A stretch of 64,000 nucleotides of DNA from Tipula vernalis. Lineage: Eukaryota > Arthropoda > Insecta > Diptera > Tipulidae. The translations under genes were made by a program, and so were the position numbers. The stretch's first letter is position 1. Each line of letters starts with the position of its first letter. Shown piece by piece: positions 1-11,939 of the stretch. The notes beneath the pieces are model-generated. The model was not told the origin of the DNA. It did not search any database and saw only the letters and a list, made by a program, of their open reading frames with translations. The stretch is taken from the NCBI GenBank assembly GCA_958295665.1, contig OY282560.1:266773168-266837167 (forward strand). The letters are read 5' to 3'.

Positions 1-257
1 TCGCGGCTTGAAGCAAACGGATTTTTTTTTATTAATCGGACCATTTCGCGATCTTGCCTTTTATTGGTTTTCCTTGGTCTACTTTTTCGAATTTTATTCT
101 TATAAGAATTTGTGGATTTTACCAGCCTTATTGCATTCTGCACTTTGTGTCTGGAACGCCCTAGCTGGTTTGCAATTATGACTTGGCTCTTGCCAGCTTG
201 CCAAAGCTTTATAATTACCTCACGCATTCCTTCACTATAGCGTTTTCCACGACCCAT
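1..257 (-). pseudogene. Tc1-family transposase, N-terminal part (cut by window edge)
   Basis: Read on the minus strand from an ATG at 255-257, 85 codons stay open to the window edge. The protein begins MGRGKRYSEGMREVIIKLWQ and continues with a helix-turn-helix (about residues 10-45) and the basic linker KSRPRKTNKRQDREMVRLI typical of the Tc1 DNA-binding domain that recognises the terminal inverted repeats. No stop or frameshift is visible in this part. The DDE catalytic domain would lie to the left of position 1 and cannot be assessed, so it may be intact or broken. The ATG is chosen because MGRG(K/R)R is the usual Tc1-type start. Confidence 0.85.
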
Positions 258-561
258 TCTAAATTAATATAATATATTTAATCTCTTATTAATTTTTCTA
301 ATTGTGAGCACTAACAATAAGTATTAACATTGGTTAAGACTTAAAATATGTAATAATTTTTAGCTTAAGATTTGATTACTTCTTGTGAGTTTCTTATGTA
401 GAAAGATTCAAGAATAAAGCCATTGGCAACATTTAAAAAAAAAAAAAATTAATTTATCTAAATACCATTCTATAAACATTTCTTACCCTTATTTTTTAAT
501 AATAAATTTAAAAATTTCAAAAATTTAGCAACTGCTTTATATAACTCATCAGCCGTAAATG

Positions 562-695
562 AATATGCACATTGAATTATCGATTGGAAACAGTAAATTA
601 AAAAAAAAAAAAACCAAACTGGTTCCAACATGATATTGTTTGAACAATGAATTATTGATTATTTGAAATGCATATGCACATTGAATTATCGATTG
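562..695. repeat. Short direct repeat (about 24 bp, two copies)
   Basis: The string TATGCACATTGAATTATCGA, with a few flanking bases, occurs near 563 and again near 670, about 106 bp apart. The stretch 258-719 otherwise shows only AT-rich sequence and homopolymer runs, and no gene. Confidence 0.6.
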
Positions 696-719
696 CTATT
701 TACTTGGGCGGCGCATATA

Positions 720-1634
720 TAGGGTGGGCGATCTAACTTCTTTTTTTTTTTTTGAACTAGCGGTTATTTTGAGTATGGTAAGGGTTATGTCACTTTTGAT
801 TTGACAGAAAGTTAGTTTTATTCTTCCGCTGAACGAAAATGGTTGTGTATTCGCTTGAACAATGCTGGGAAATATTGAAACATTACTTCGAAAATCTTGG
901 CAAAAAAATCATTTTTTCGGATGAGGCGCATTTCCATCTTGGCGGCTATGTAAACAAGCAGAATTGTCGCATTTGGGGCACGGAGAACTCGCACGTGATC
1001 GTAGAGAAGCCGATGCATCCTCAACGAGTGACTGTTTGGTGAGGATTTTGGTCCGGTGGCATCATTGGGCCATTTTTGTTTGAAAATAAGCAAGGAGCCG
1101 CCGTTACTGTCAATGGTGAGCGCTACCGCGCCATGATAAACGATTTTTTGTTCCGGCACTTCAAGAGGAGGACATAGGCAACATTTGGTTTCAACAAGAC
1201 GGCGCTCCGTGCCACACAGCACACGTTTCAATTGATCTTTTGCGCACTGTCTTCGAAGATCGAATTATCAGCCGAAATGCTAATGTGATTTGGCCGCCTC
1301 GGAGCTGTGATTTGACGCCGTTGGACTATTATCTTTGGGATGCCGTCAAAGATAAGTGTTACGCCGATAAACCAGCATCGATTGACACTCTCAAGAACAA
1401 TATTCGCATTGCCATTGAAGACATAATGCCACATACCATCGAAAATGTGCTCAAAAATTGGACCGACCGTATGGGGTACGTCAAGGCCAGCCGAGGCAGT
1501 CATATGAATGAAATAGTATTCCATAATTAATCGGAAGGATTGTTCTTTACAATGAAAAAATAAATTTGAAAAAATATTGAGAACTTTTTGTTTTATTGCA
1601 TTTAAAAAAAAGAAAAAATATTTGACCCACCCTG
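720..1634 (+). mobile_element. DD41D (rosa-type) mariner, internally deleted, with TIRs
   Basis: The ends match as inverted repeats: (T)AGGGTGGGCGAT at 720 and, on the other strand from 1634, CAGGGTGGGTCAAA. Both are flanked by TA (718-719 and 1635-1636), the Tc1/mariner target duplication. The 915-bp body holds one damaged transposase frame. The right TA abuts a separate MITE starting at about 1637. Confidence 0.85.
839..1530 (+). pseudogene. DD41D mariner transposase, deleted and frameshifted
   Basis: The frame starts MVVYSLEQCWEILKHYFEN and passes directly into GKKIIFSDEAHFHLGGYVNK. The N-terminal start and the first catalytic aspartate (SDEAHF) are therefore joined, and the region between them (second half of the DNA-binding domain and the linker) is missing. 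A TGA interrupts the frame at 1040-1042 after RVTVW. The reading frame shifts near 1155-1170, after which QQDGAPCHTAHVSIDLLR carries the second aspartate and DLTPLDYYLWDAV the third. I count 41 residues between the second and third aspartates, which defines the DD41D (rosa) group. It cannot make an active enzyme. The protein family's role is cut-and-paste transposition at TA sites. Confidence 0.85.
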
Positions 1635-1636
1635 TA

Positions 1637-1883
1637 TATATCGATGGCTTAATTAACAAAGGCCCTAATCCACAATTTTTTCAAAAATGACATTTTGATA
1701 CCAAAATGAGCATCACAAAAAACCACATCATTCTATGTTATAATTTTCAATCGAAATTAACTTCATTACGTTCTATATTCAGTTTTGAAAAATTAATTCT
1801 ATTAAAATTTTGGTTGTTCTAACCGTTTTTCTCGATTTTCCCACAATTTTGAAAGTGTGGATTAGGGCCTTTGTTAATTAAGC

Positions 1884-1892
<9 letters not shown>
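1637..1892. mobile_element. MITE with about 42-bp terminal inverted repeats
   Basis: The left end ATCGATGGCTTAATTAACAA (1640 on), continuing through GGCCCTAATCCAC, is repeated in inverse orientation at 1848-1892. About 40 bp match perfectly. There is no coding capacity in the roughly 250-bp body. The left end touches the DD41D mariner and the right end runs straight into an (AT)n tract, so the target duplication is ambiguous but probably TA. Confidence 0.8.
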
Positions 1893-1979
<87 letters not shown>

Positions 1980-1982
1980 ATA
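1889..1982. repeat. (AT)n microsatellite
   Basis: About 90 bp of alternating AT with one phase break (ATTA) near 1969. It begins exactly at the end of the MITE. Confidence 0.95.
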
Positions 1983-2170
1983 GTTATGGGATTGTCGTAT
2001 AGACTTGCGAAGGTAAACTCACTTAAAAAATACTCCGTAACAATTTTATTTGTTTTCTTGGATATTTATTTTCAACGTGTTAACGTGTAAAGATTACTTA
2101 TAATAATGAACATTGATATTTTGTTAATTTGGTTATTTATACTCATTTTATGAAAAGTTGAGATTGTATT

Positions 2171-2487
2171 GATCATTATTCGATTCGCAAAAGGCGATAA
2201 GAATAATGCTTATTTGAATAAATTTGGCATAGGGTTAATTTATAGTGTTTAAGTTAGTTTCATTTCCTGTTATTATGAACAGTGAAATGAGATCCGTTTT
2301 ATTACTTTGTTTTTGGGTTAGTGTTTATGATCATTGATCGATTCGCAAAAGTTGATAAGAGTAATGCTTATTTGAATAAATTTGATATAGGGTTAGTTTT
2401 ATGTAGTTATGTTAGTTTCATTTCCTGTTATTATGAACAGTGAAATGAGATCAGTTTTATTAATTATAGTTATTTGGTTAGTTTTTA
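2171..2487. repeat. 158-bp tandem duplication
   Basis: The segment starting at 2171 (GATCATTATTCGATTCGCAA) recurs from 2329 (GATCATTGATCGATTCGCAA). The copies are about 85-90% alike, including the shared block TTTCATTTCCTGTTATTATG. No gene is recognised in either copy. Confidence 0.85.
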
Positions 2488-2587
2488 ATTACATATTTGT
2501 TTCTTGTTTATTATATGCTTTCAGATCTGGGAATATCTTAGCATATTGTGAGGTTGTTGTTGGTATACTGCTAAGTGGTGTTGGATG

Positions 2588-3428
<841 letters not shown>

Positions 3429-3429
3429 A

Positions 3430-5240
3430 ACTTTTTTTTATGCAACTCAGCTTGCATCTAATACTAAAATCTGTTTTAGAAGGTTATATCGAGAAAATAT
3501 TTCTATTAGAATATAATTATTTCATTAAAAATAATGAAAACCTTGAGAGGTGTTACCACTCAAGCCGCAGTATTGGTCTAAATATATGATTATTTTGTAT
3601 GTAATTTCCTTAAATCAAATGATTTAAATTATTGGCCGCGTTTAGTGCAGCGCAGCGATGCCAAATTTCCTCATTGCTATATGCTAACTAACATAAATAA
3701 CTTTATGATTTTGTGTCTCAACGATTCGTTGCATCGCTGCTCAATTTGTATAGCGATAAATAGTAAGCTTTTCTTTACAGCTAATATATTTCATCCAAAA
3801 CTTCGTAAATGTGTAGGATTGGTTTATAACTTTAAGGCAAATTATTGCCTAGATATTGGATGCGTTTTAACAGAATCTTCTAGAGTAAAGAGCCATGATA
3901 TTAATGACGTATTTTTTAGAAGCTTTTTAGTGGTATAACTTTTGACTGATTTCCATAGGAATCCATAGTAAAAATGGTGTTTTTTAGCTTCAAGTTTTTC
4001 AATCAAAAAAGCAAAACTATTATAAAATGTTTATATAAAAGCTTTCTACATATCTTTAAGCACAATATACAAGAAGACCATATTGGTATTAAGTAAATAT
4101 TAATTGCAGAAATATTAAAATTAAATTATTTTTATAATATATTTTTCGAACTTTCATTTTGAAAAATACATCAAAGTTGGCTCTGACAAATTAAAATAAT
4201 ACTTGCTAAATTTATCTTTAGTTTTACTAGTGTACTTAAGATGCCTAAAATGGTTACAGAAAAATAGGAAAAAAAATTATTTAATCGCAAAATTATCACA
4301 CGTTCCTATATTTTGTGAATTTGGTTTGCTTTTCCTACAATTTTTGAACTTGAAATTTCTCCTGGTGGTAATTTTTGGTACGATTTTTCCAAATTTTTAC
4401 GGCCATCACTGCCATCTATGTAATGTCCTGACCAAACAAATCGTAGTAAGCTTTTATTTCAATTTGACCAGAATGCTGTTGTTATTGAATTTTTTTTTAA
4501 TATTTTGGTTTAAATAAATCAATTATTACAAGGAAATGAAAACGATTTACTTAAACGATATCCATATATGTTGAAATTCAAACATTTATGAAAGTTTTTC
4601 AGAAATCATAATTAAGAATTTGTAACGTTTTCATTTAAAAATTTGTCTTTGGAAAAAAAGTAATTTCCCATATGCTGTGTGTTTTACTATGAAAAGTTTC
4701 GTTTTTTCCTCGTTTCCAATTCCCTTATAAAAGCTCAGATTTTTTGGTTATGGCTCTATAAAATATAGGGTGCTCTGGTTTGAATCATTAAGTATTGGGC
4801 AAATAGTAGGAGCCGTAAGTGTAAGGTATTTATAACTTGAGTAATAAAAAACACGTGCTTATATACATACATACATATTTTAGCTATTTATGATAATTAA
4901 ATTAACTTTAATATCAAACTGTCTTTGGTAAGGTGTTTATATATAGAGAGATCGTTGGGTATATTGAAGAGGCAGTTTAGAAAATTAACATTTCAGATAT
5001 TAGTGGCATCTAGATGAAATTTTCTCACCAAGTTGTATATTGCAAAATATTACAAAATAAGAAACCTCAGTGGATGATAATATAAACTAGAATTATAATA
5101 GAGGCAGTATTTTAAATAAACCTAACTTTAGCAAAAGTCAGGTATAATCAAACATACAAAATTACTTAAGAAAAAGAATGACCTTGATAAAAAAAAAAGT
5201 TATTCGTAGTAGTTTTCGTTTTCTTCGTAGATGATAATAC
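3430..5240. other. AT-rich stretch, no gene seen
   Basis: The sequence is strongly AT-rich with scattered short open frames (for example 3645-3938 and 4203-4517) that lack codon bias, motifs or repeats. I see no inverted-repeat ends or splice-framed coding blocks here. Confidence 0.6.
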
Positions 5241-5241
5241 C

Positions 5242-5391
5242 TTAATCCAGATCGGACCGATCTGCTATCGCCACCGACGCAGGATCCCCCTCGGGCTCGT
5301 ACACAACACCGTTAATGACAGGGTTGCTGCCACAAATATTCACCAACAAAACCAATAGTAATTCTTCAAAAGAAAACTTTACCAAACCCGG
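5242..5391 (-). CDS. Candidate terminal coding exon, unrecognised
   Basis: A small GC-richer island in an AT desert reads on the minus strand as about 50 codons: PGLVKFSFEELLLVLLVNIC, then GSNPVINGVVYEPEGDPASV, ending AIADRSDLD and a TAA at 5242-5244. A possible acceptor (GCGCAG) lies at 5392-5397, but it has no good pyrimidine tract. The acidic, low-complexity-free C-terminus and the base composition unlike the flanks suggest a real coding exon of a host gene with long introns. I do not recognise the family. Chance or a decayed transposon exon are alternatives. Confidence 0.3.
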   Translation of the reverse strand, partial: PGLVKFSFEELLLVLLVNICGSNPVINGVVYEPEGDPASVAIADRSDLD

Positions 5392-5983
5392 CTGCGCCCG
5401 GCAGATTGGTTTGTGTGTTTTTTTTTTATTAATTTATAGCCTATAACTGTTTTATTCACATAAACTTTATTAATTTTGGACCGCAATCACCACCACACAG
5501 ACAATAAAAAAACCACACTAAATGTTATTTTGTTATTATTATTTTTTTTTTCTTTTAAAAGTATTAAGTTATTCAATTACCATCATACATATATAATTTA
5601 TTTGTCTTTATTTTTTTTTTTTTTTTTTTGTAAATACGAAAAAGCTTGAATACATTAATAATATAATAGAGAAAATGGAAACTTATCAAATCATTATTCA
5701 CTTTTACTTAAAATGTTCCAGAACAAATAAATTTTATTTTTATATAATTTTAAATTTACTTAATGATAGTCTCTTTTTCAAGTCAAAACTAATAAATTTA
5801 TCTATATACAAATAATGTATATATATATACATATATAGGTATCCATTTAATTTGATACAAATTTGTATTTATATTTTGTAATTTAATAATTAATACACAA
5901 AAATTTCACAAAATCTGTCGAGCGTCAGTGGACTCCCGACCTTCTCAACACCGAACTTGATCCAAATTCAAAACTTGACTTAA

Positions 5984-6602
5984 GAGAGAACCAGCCAACA
6001 TTTAAGACATTTAACGTAACAGTGCGGTATATGGAGTTTACATCTTACTGTCCAGCGAACCTTTAAGAAATGTTCGTTCAGTTTCGTTAAATTGAAGTGT
6101 CAACTTAACAGAGCGAAAATTATCGCGCAAAACTGAAGGAAATGTCAAAAATCCAAATTGCCCTTTGTGCAAATCTTCTTGTGGGAGCTCATTGTACATT
6201 TTAAGCATAAATTCAAAATTATTTATTTATGTTCATGTAGGTAAATTGAAAACCGAATTATTAAAGACTTTATAAATTGTAACATCAAATTATTTATTTT
6301 CAAATTTATTTATTTTCGTTTCTTTTCTTACGCCACAAGATCTGTGTCTTTTATTATTTATGTTTATGTCCTTTAAGAATTTAAGGCTTTTTAATAATTG
6401 AAATAACTTTCGGAGTTCCTCCAATTCCATCGCCACTTCAAAATTCTACACAAATTTTTAAAAATGTTAATACGAGCTACCGTCACCATCAAAGCAATTG
6501 ACAAGTTGTGTTACAGTTTCGCTAGCCAATCTGTCAAATTTTCCGTAAGAAAAAACTTTCGTTAATTTCTGTTAAATGTCTTAAATGTTCGCTGGTTGAC
6601 TC
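5984..6602. mobile_element. MITE flanked by TTAA, about 35-bp TIRs
   Basis: TTAA at 5980-5983 and 6603-6606 flank a 619-bp block whose ends are inverted copies: GAGAGAACCAGCCAACATTT on the left and, on the opposite strand of the right end, GAGTCAACCAGCGAACATTT. Both continue AAGACATTTAAC. TTAA duplication is the hallmark of the piggyBac superfamily, so this is probably a non-autonomous piggyBac-like element. There is no coding frame inside. Confidence 0.75.
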
Positions 6603-6786
6603 TTAACTTATTATTTTCTTTCATTTCATATGAATTTATGTTTTGTTTTTTTTCATTTTCGAGATAGCAAAACAAATTCCGATTGGCTGCTATTGCCATC
6701 GCGTGATCATACACATCCATACATCAAAAAAACAATTTTAAACATAAAACAAAGAGAAATACCCGCCAAAACCAACATTAATGTAA

Positions 6787-6831
6787 AACCAACATTAATG
6801 TACTACTAGTAGTACATTAATGTGGGTTTTG
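6787..6831. repeat. Near-perfect palindrome (hairpin)
   Basis: ACATTAATGTACTACTAGTA and its exact complement meet at CTAG to form a 32-bp perfect palindrome, with AACC/GGTT arms extending it. The left arm motif AACCAACATTAATGT is also present once more directly upstream (from about 6770) as a direct repeat. Confidence 0.85.
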
Positions 6832-8718
6832 TACCCGCATACTGAAATATCGTGCATATCGAACGAACAACAAAAAAAAACCCACGCACACTCTCCTTTA
6901 ACTTAACACACATCCAAAACAAACAAACGATTGGTGCGCACAATAATCTATCGTAAACTTTCCCCTCATTCTATTTACAATAATGCTATGATAAGAATAA
7001 TGAAAAATAAACGAACAGTATTTTTCGTAGGGGAATAACGTGAACAATCGTAGTATATCGAAACATCTAATTTTAAATAATCAACATTAAGAGGTCAACA
7101 AAATTGAATACGGAACAGAGCTGGGCTAGTAAGTTATGCTCATAATATGAGCCGTAACAAATATTCTGACCTAATTTCCGACATAATTACAACCCACATC
7201 TTCGAGCCGAAGTAATATTAGAGAGGAAAACACCAGGTTTTTCATTAGGAAATGCATAAATAAACAAATAAGCACATAATTGTGACTTAACTACTGAATT
7301 CACACGATTTCAAAATACCAAATTAATTTGGTATTAAAAAACTTACTACTACTTTTTTTTTTTATTTATTATGTATTTTTCGTGAACATTTTTATTTAAT
7401 ATTTGTACATATGTACTTCAAAACAACTTATCATGTGATTTAAAATATTTTAAATTTTATTTTTATATTATTAACAAAAGGCCTTTAAATATCACTGCAA
7501 AATTTATATTGTATTTCGTTAGCTCAACAAATTAAATGTATTCCTTAAAATTAAGTCAATACAAAAAGTTGATTTAAGTCAAAAAATGAAATGTTTTGTA
7601 TGCTTTTTAGAAATACTTGTCTTTGAGAAAGTCTTAATTACAACAGGAAATTGAAAATGTTATTACCTATACGATACCAATAGCATCGAATTGAGAATCA
7701 TTTTGATGTTTAGTTATTTATGGAACCAATCCGTTTAAATATTACGAATATTTGTTACGTCACGCTATTTGGGTAGGATTCGGTTATATAATGGGAAGGG
7801 AGGTTATTTGTCTCCAGGATATCTTGTTCAGACAAACATTTTCGTGACTGTTACCAAAACATGACTAGTAGTAAATGATTTATTACGGGTAGTAGCTAAT
7901 TAAAACCTTCACCCAACCCAAGTAACAAATTATGTAATTTATTCCAGCGTTTGGTGCAATTTGTGCTAATTAAGTCAAGATTACGTAATTTTTTTTAGTT
8001 ATTTTGCTACTATAAAGGAGTTATTCCCTCTTGGTAAAATATTAGGGAAAAATTTCGAAAATTCTCGCTCTATTTTGTTTATTGAACCGGTATTTACTTC
8101 ATGGTCGAATAATAAGAAAATTTAACATAATTCACACCAGCGAAGTGTTTTAAAGTTGTAAAAAAATAAAGTTTAAAATAAGAAAAAAATCCTCAGATTC
8201 TACCTATTTTCCACTTAATAAAGTAAATATAACTTTTAAATCGAAATGTCACAAATAGGAGGAAATTTGATCGTACAGAATTTTCCCAATTTTCGACTTT
8301 GAGAAGGATTTTTCTTTAGAAACGATAAGTAAGGAATGTTTGCTTTATTTTTGCCATTTTTTCTACCGTATAGTTAAAATTTCTTTAAAAAAAAAAAAAA
8401 ATAAGTAGAAATCTATTTTGTGCGCTCGACGATAAAGACAGAAATCACCTGAAAATGTTAACCCGAAAATGAGTTTTCGAATAGGTTCGAAAACATTTTT
8501 CTTTAAAGTCGAAAATAAGGAGAAATTATTAAATTAAGACATTTGTATATTATTACAAAACTGCAACTAGTATAATTTTTTTGTCAAGCAGTTCAGTTCG
8601 CCTCCCGTGATTTCAACATAGAAAGAAGTCAAGTTATTTTAGGAAAGTGAAATGTTATAAACAAAAAGAAAATTTAAATTTGGAATCTAACAATTATTCA
8701 AATAATGACTCGTCAACT
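6832..8718. other. AT-rich stretch, no gene seen
   Basis: There is no open frame with coding character on either strand, and no terminal repeats were found. Short poly-A/T runs are frequent (for example 8385-8402). Confidence 0.55.
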
Positions 8719-9259
8719 TTTAGCGTGTGCGATATATTTATTTTTTTACACTAAATTTAAGCACGCTACAAATTTCATTTAATATTTAAATTTATAAATT
8801 TTATTTTTATTTTATTTATTTTCTAATTAACAATTTGTATACGTTATTTATTTCACCACCATTTTAATGTGCCGACGTTGGCTAGGTTTGAAAGCAGCGC
8901 GTGCGCTCAGCACAAAATCCGAGACGAGACTAATTTTTGATTTTTTAATTAACACCCCTATTATGGTTCTCACCGCACCCAGAGACTCACCTCACCTAAT
9001 GAGTCGTGTGACTCTTATTTTCATATTATGGTTCTCGCTTTTATTTGGGTGATTAGTGTGCGCTGCGGCGTGCGTCATTTATTGTATTTTGGTGTTGTCA
9101 AGTTGGTATAATTGATTTTTGACAATTTTCGCTTGATTTTTGATCAATTTTTTCTGTATCAACAAGAATCAAAGTGTAGAAAAAAAACAACAAAAAAGAT
9201 AAATATTAATTTTGGGTGATTTAATAATTAATATTAAATATATAATATAATTATCAATT

Positions 9260-10570
9260 ATGATAAGCAGTGTCGACTTATTTTTCGAAGATGAGATTAT
9301 TGAAGATGACAGCGTTAATGTTTCTGTAATGAGAAAATCATTAAGGAATAAATCTGACCCTTTCACACTTCCGGATGCTAAGTTAGTTTGTTGCTAAATT
9401 ATATATGTACCTTATAAAAGTTTTTATATATCGATAATTTTTAGGTTCACTAGCATATTTCGATTAAATAAAGATGGACTTCGATATTTGCTTGATAAAC
9501 TAGATGGAAAGTTTAAGTCAGCTATTCGTACCTCAAGCATCCCACCTGTATTGAAATTATGCGCCGCTCTTCGATTTTTTGCATCGGGCAGTTATCAGCA
9601 AAATATTGGTGATGACTATAACATTGGAATGGCACAGCCTACAGTTTCTTTGATTATAAACGAAGTGGTAGAGTTAATTGAAGACCATATGTGCCACGAG
9701 TGGATTCAATTCGAAAGGGATGAAACTGAAAAATTGGAATGCAAAATGCATTTTATGGTGAAACACAATATTCCTGGTGTAGTTGGTTGTGTCGATGGCA
9801 CCCACATTAAAATAATTGGACCAAAGAGGGATGAAAGACATTTATTTTATAATAGGAAAGGGTATTATAGCTTAAATGTTATGATAGTAAGCAAGTTTTA
9901 AATTACAAACAATTATGTAAATATTCTATTACAATACAATATAAATAACCATTTATTATTTTTCTTCTAGGTCTGTGATCACAACCTTTCCATACGTTAT
10001 CTGGATTCAAGACATCCTGGAGCTAATCACGATTCTTTCGTTTGGAACAACAGCGCTATTAATGCTGCAATGCGTCTAAGTTTTGAAAATGGCGAACGTA
10101 ATTCCTGGCTTCTAGGTATGTAGATAGCTTTATATGAAATGTGTATTATTTGATCATAATTGCAATGTATGATTTCTTTTATAGGCGATTCGGGGTATCC
10201 CTTCTTACCTTATTTAATAACACCATATAAAAATGCAGCTCCAGAAAGCCGTCAAGCTCGATTCAACAAAGTGCACTCCTCAGCCCGAAATATAATAGAG
10301 AGGACCATTGGAGTGTTGAAATCCAGATTTCGCTGTTTATTGGCAGCCAGAGAGCTACATTACAGCCCCGGCAAATCAAAAAAAATCATTAACACTTGTT
10401 GTGTACTACACAATATGTATAGATTTTATAAAGTGGCTGATTGCGAGGACCAAGAAGAATTAAGCGACACCATCGTAGAGAGTGACTCAGAACCCGAAGA
10501 ATCTGGAACAAACAGAAACTTGTTGCAGGAAGGAAAGAGAGTACGAGATGAAATTTTGAATTCATTATAA
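9260..10570 (+). CDS. HARBI1-like Harbinger transposase (4 exons, intact)
   Basis: Exons 9260-9381, 9445-9886, 9971-10115 and 10185-10570 join in frame through GT-AG introns of 55-85 bp, giving 364 residues and a TAA at 10568. The start is MISSVDLFFEDEIIEDDSVN. An N-terminal helical domain (FTSIFRLNKDGLRYLLDKL) precedes the DDE nuclease: first Asp in VVGCVDGTHIKI, second Asp in GANHDSFVWNN, and the Glu in RNIIERTIGVLKSRFRC. All three catalytic residues are present. The length is normal for HARBI1-like enzymes (about 350-400). The family cuts and pastes Harbinger elements in the nucleus and usually needs a Myb-type partner, encoded convergently here at 10983-11905. The acidic C-terminal tail (DTIVESDSEPEESG) is also usual. 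The ATG was chosen because it gives a spliced, unbroken frame. Confidence 0.9.
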
Positions 10571-10982
10571 TATTTATTTCATTTTATTTCGTATTTATAT
10601 ATTGAAAACAGTTAATAAATTTCAAACTTAATTTCAAATACCTATTTATACCTATAATTCAATATATTTCGCATTTTCTCACATTTCACTTCATTTTGTT
10701 ATATATACATATATGTACATAAATTATATAAAAAAAATAATAAGCATTAATAAAATTAACATACTAAATAATATGTGTACTAAAAAAAAATTCAGTTTTA
10801 TTGTTTTACAATAATATCACTAAGGCTATAGTCTGATTATTCTGACTATTGTTTCAGTCTTCTGAGTTACTGGAGCGTCTGGAATTGGTAATATCTAATT
10901 TTCTTTCTTCTATTTTCAATTTCCTCCTTTTGATATCCAAATTTTGTAGATATAATTTATTTTGCTGTAAGTCGTTTTTATT

Positions 10983-11911
10983 CTACCTATCGAGTTGTTG
11001 TTCGAGTAAGTTTAGCTCTCTTTCTTTTAGCTCACAGGATTTCTTGAAGTAATGTGACAAATTATATGTATTTTTTTCTATTTTTTTAAGAATCTCTGCG
11101 GTTTCTTTTTGTTTATTTGCTTGCTCTTCCAACAACTTTATACGTTTCTTCTCAATATTTTCTTTATTATTAACCGTTGGTGTTGATTTTCGTTTATTGC
11201 GAATAGAGGTATCATGTTCTACATTACAAGGGATGTCCTCAATTATTATATTTTCAGTGTGATAACTGGTTGATGGTTCTGGATTACTATTATTATTGCG
11301 GTTCCCGGCTGACATTTCCAAGCTTATTTCATTATGATGTGTCACGACTCCAAAACTTGGCCCACGCGGAGCAGCAAATTTATTTAAATTTAAAATTGCG
11401 TCAACTTGCTGCTCCATTGGGGTAAGTGACAGTGAATATTGGATATTCGGTCCTCCTTCTGTCCCTCGAATCTCTTCATAGTTTCTTGCAATTTTTTGCT
11501 TCAGGTTACGTTTGTAATCGTTCCAAACCTATAAAACACATAATGAAACAAACCAATAAATAACAATGTCACTAAAATTAATTAATTTATTAGTCAATAA
11601 TAAGTAAAAATTGACTTACTCTTCTCCATTCAAACCAGTCTTTTATTGGCGGCCCCAAGCTATTTAATTTAATAGACAAATCTTTCCAAAACTGGGTTAT
11701 CGTCTCCTTAGTTTTACCCATATTTGGATATCCACCGGCAATATCTGAATTTTGCTCCATAGCGTCAACCAATTTTGAAAACTGGCTGACGTTTGTTATT
11801 TTTAGCTTTTGTCTATAATAAAATAAAGATTTAGATAAATCAAAATTATTTATTTATTTAAATTTTATAAATTAAATATGTATTTACGTGTTATTGCCGT
11901 CCATTTTTTTT
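10983..11911 (-). CDS. Harbinger accessory protein, Myb/SANT-like (Zeste-type)
   Basis: Three exons on the minus strand: a short one starting MDGNNT (ATG at about 11911, donor AC|GTAAAT), a second ending at 11620 (donor GTAAGT), and a third from 11528 (acceptor TATAG) to the TAG at 10983. The reading frame is continuous. QFSKLVDAMEQNSDIAGGYP, FWKDLSIKLNSLGPPIKDW and VWNDYKRNLKQKIARNYEEI match the Myb_DNA-bind_5 domain of proteins annotated in insects as 'regulatory protein zeste'. GGPNIQYSLSLTPMEQQ follows, then a polar linker and a C-terminal coiled coil rich in E/K/Q (KRIKLLEEQANKQKETAEIL). The family is known as the second protein of PIF/Harbinger elements, which binds the subterminal DNA and brings in the transposase. 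It lies tail-to-tail with the transposase. About 230 residues in all. Confidence 0.85.
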
Positions 11912-11939
11912 GTGTTTCGTCAAAAATAAAATATTTACT

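Noticed and set aside
3645..3938. 97-residue frame on the plus strand
   Set aside because: No motif, no codon preference and no flanking signals; an open frame by chance.
4203..4517. 104-residue hydrophobic frame
   Set aside because: Leucine/phenylalanine-rich because the DNA is T-rich; no homology pattern.
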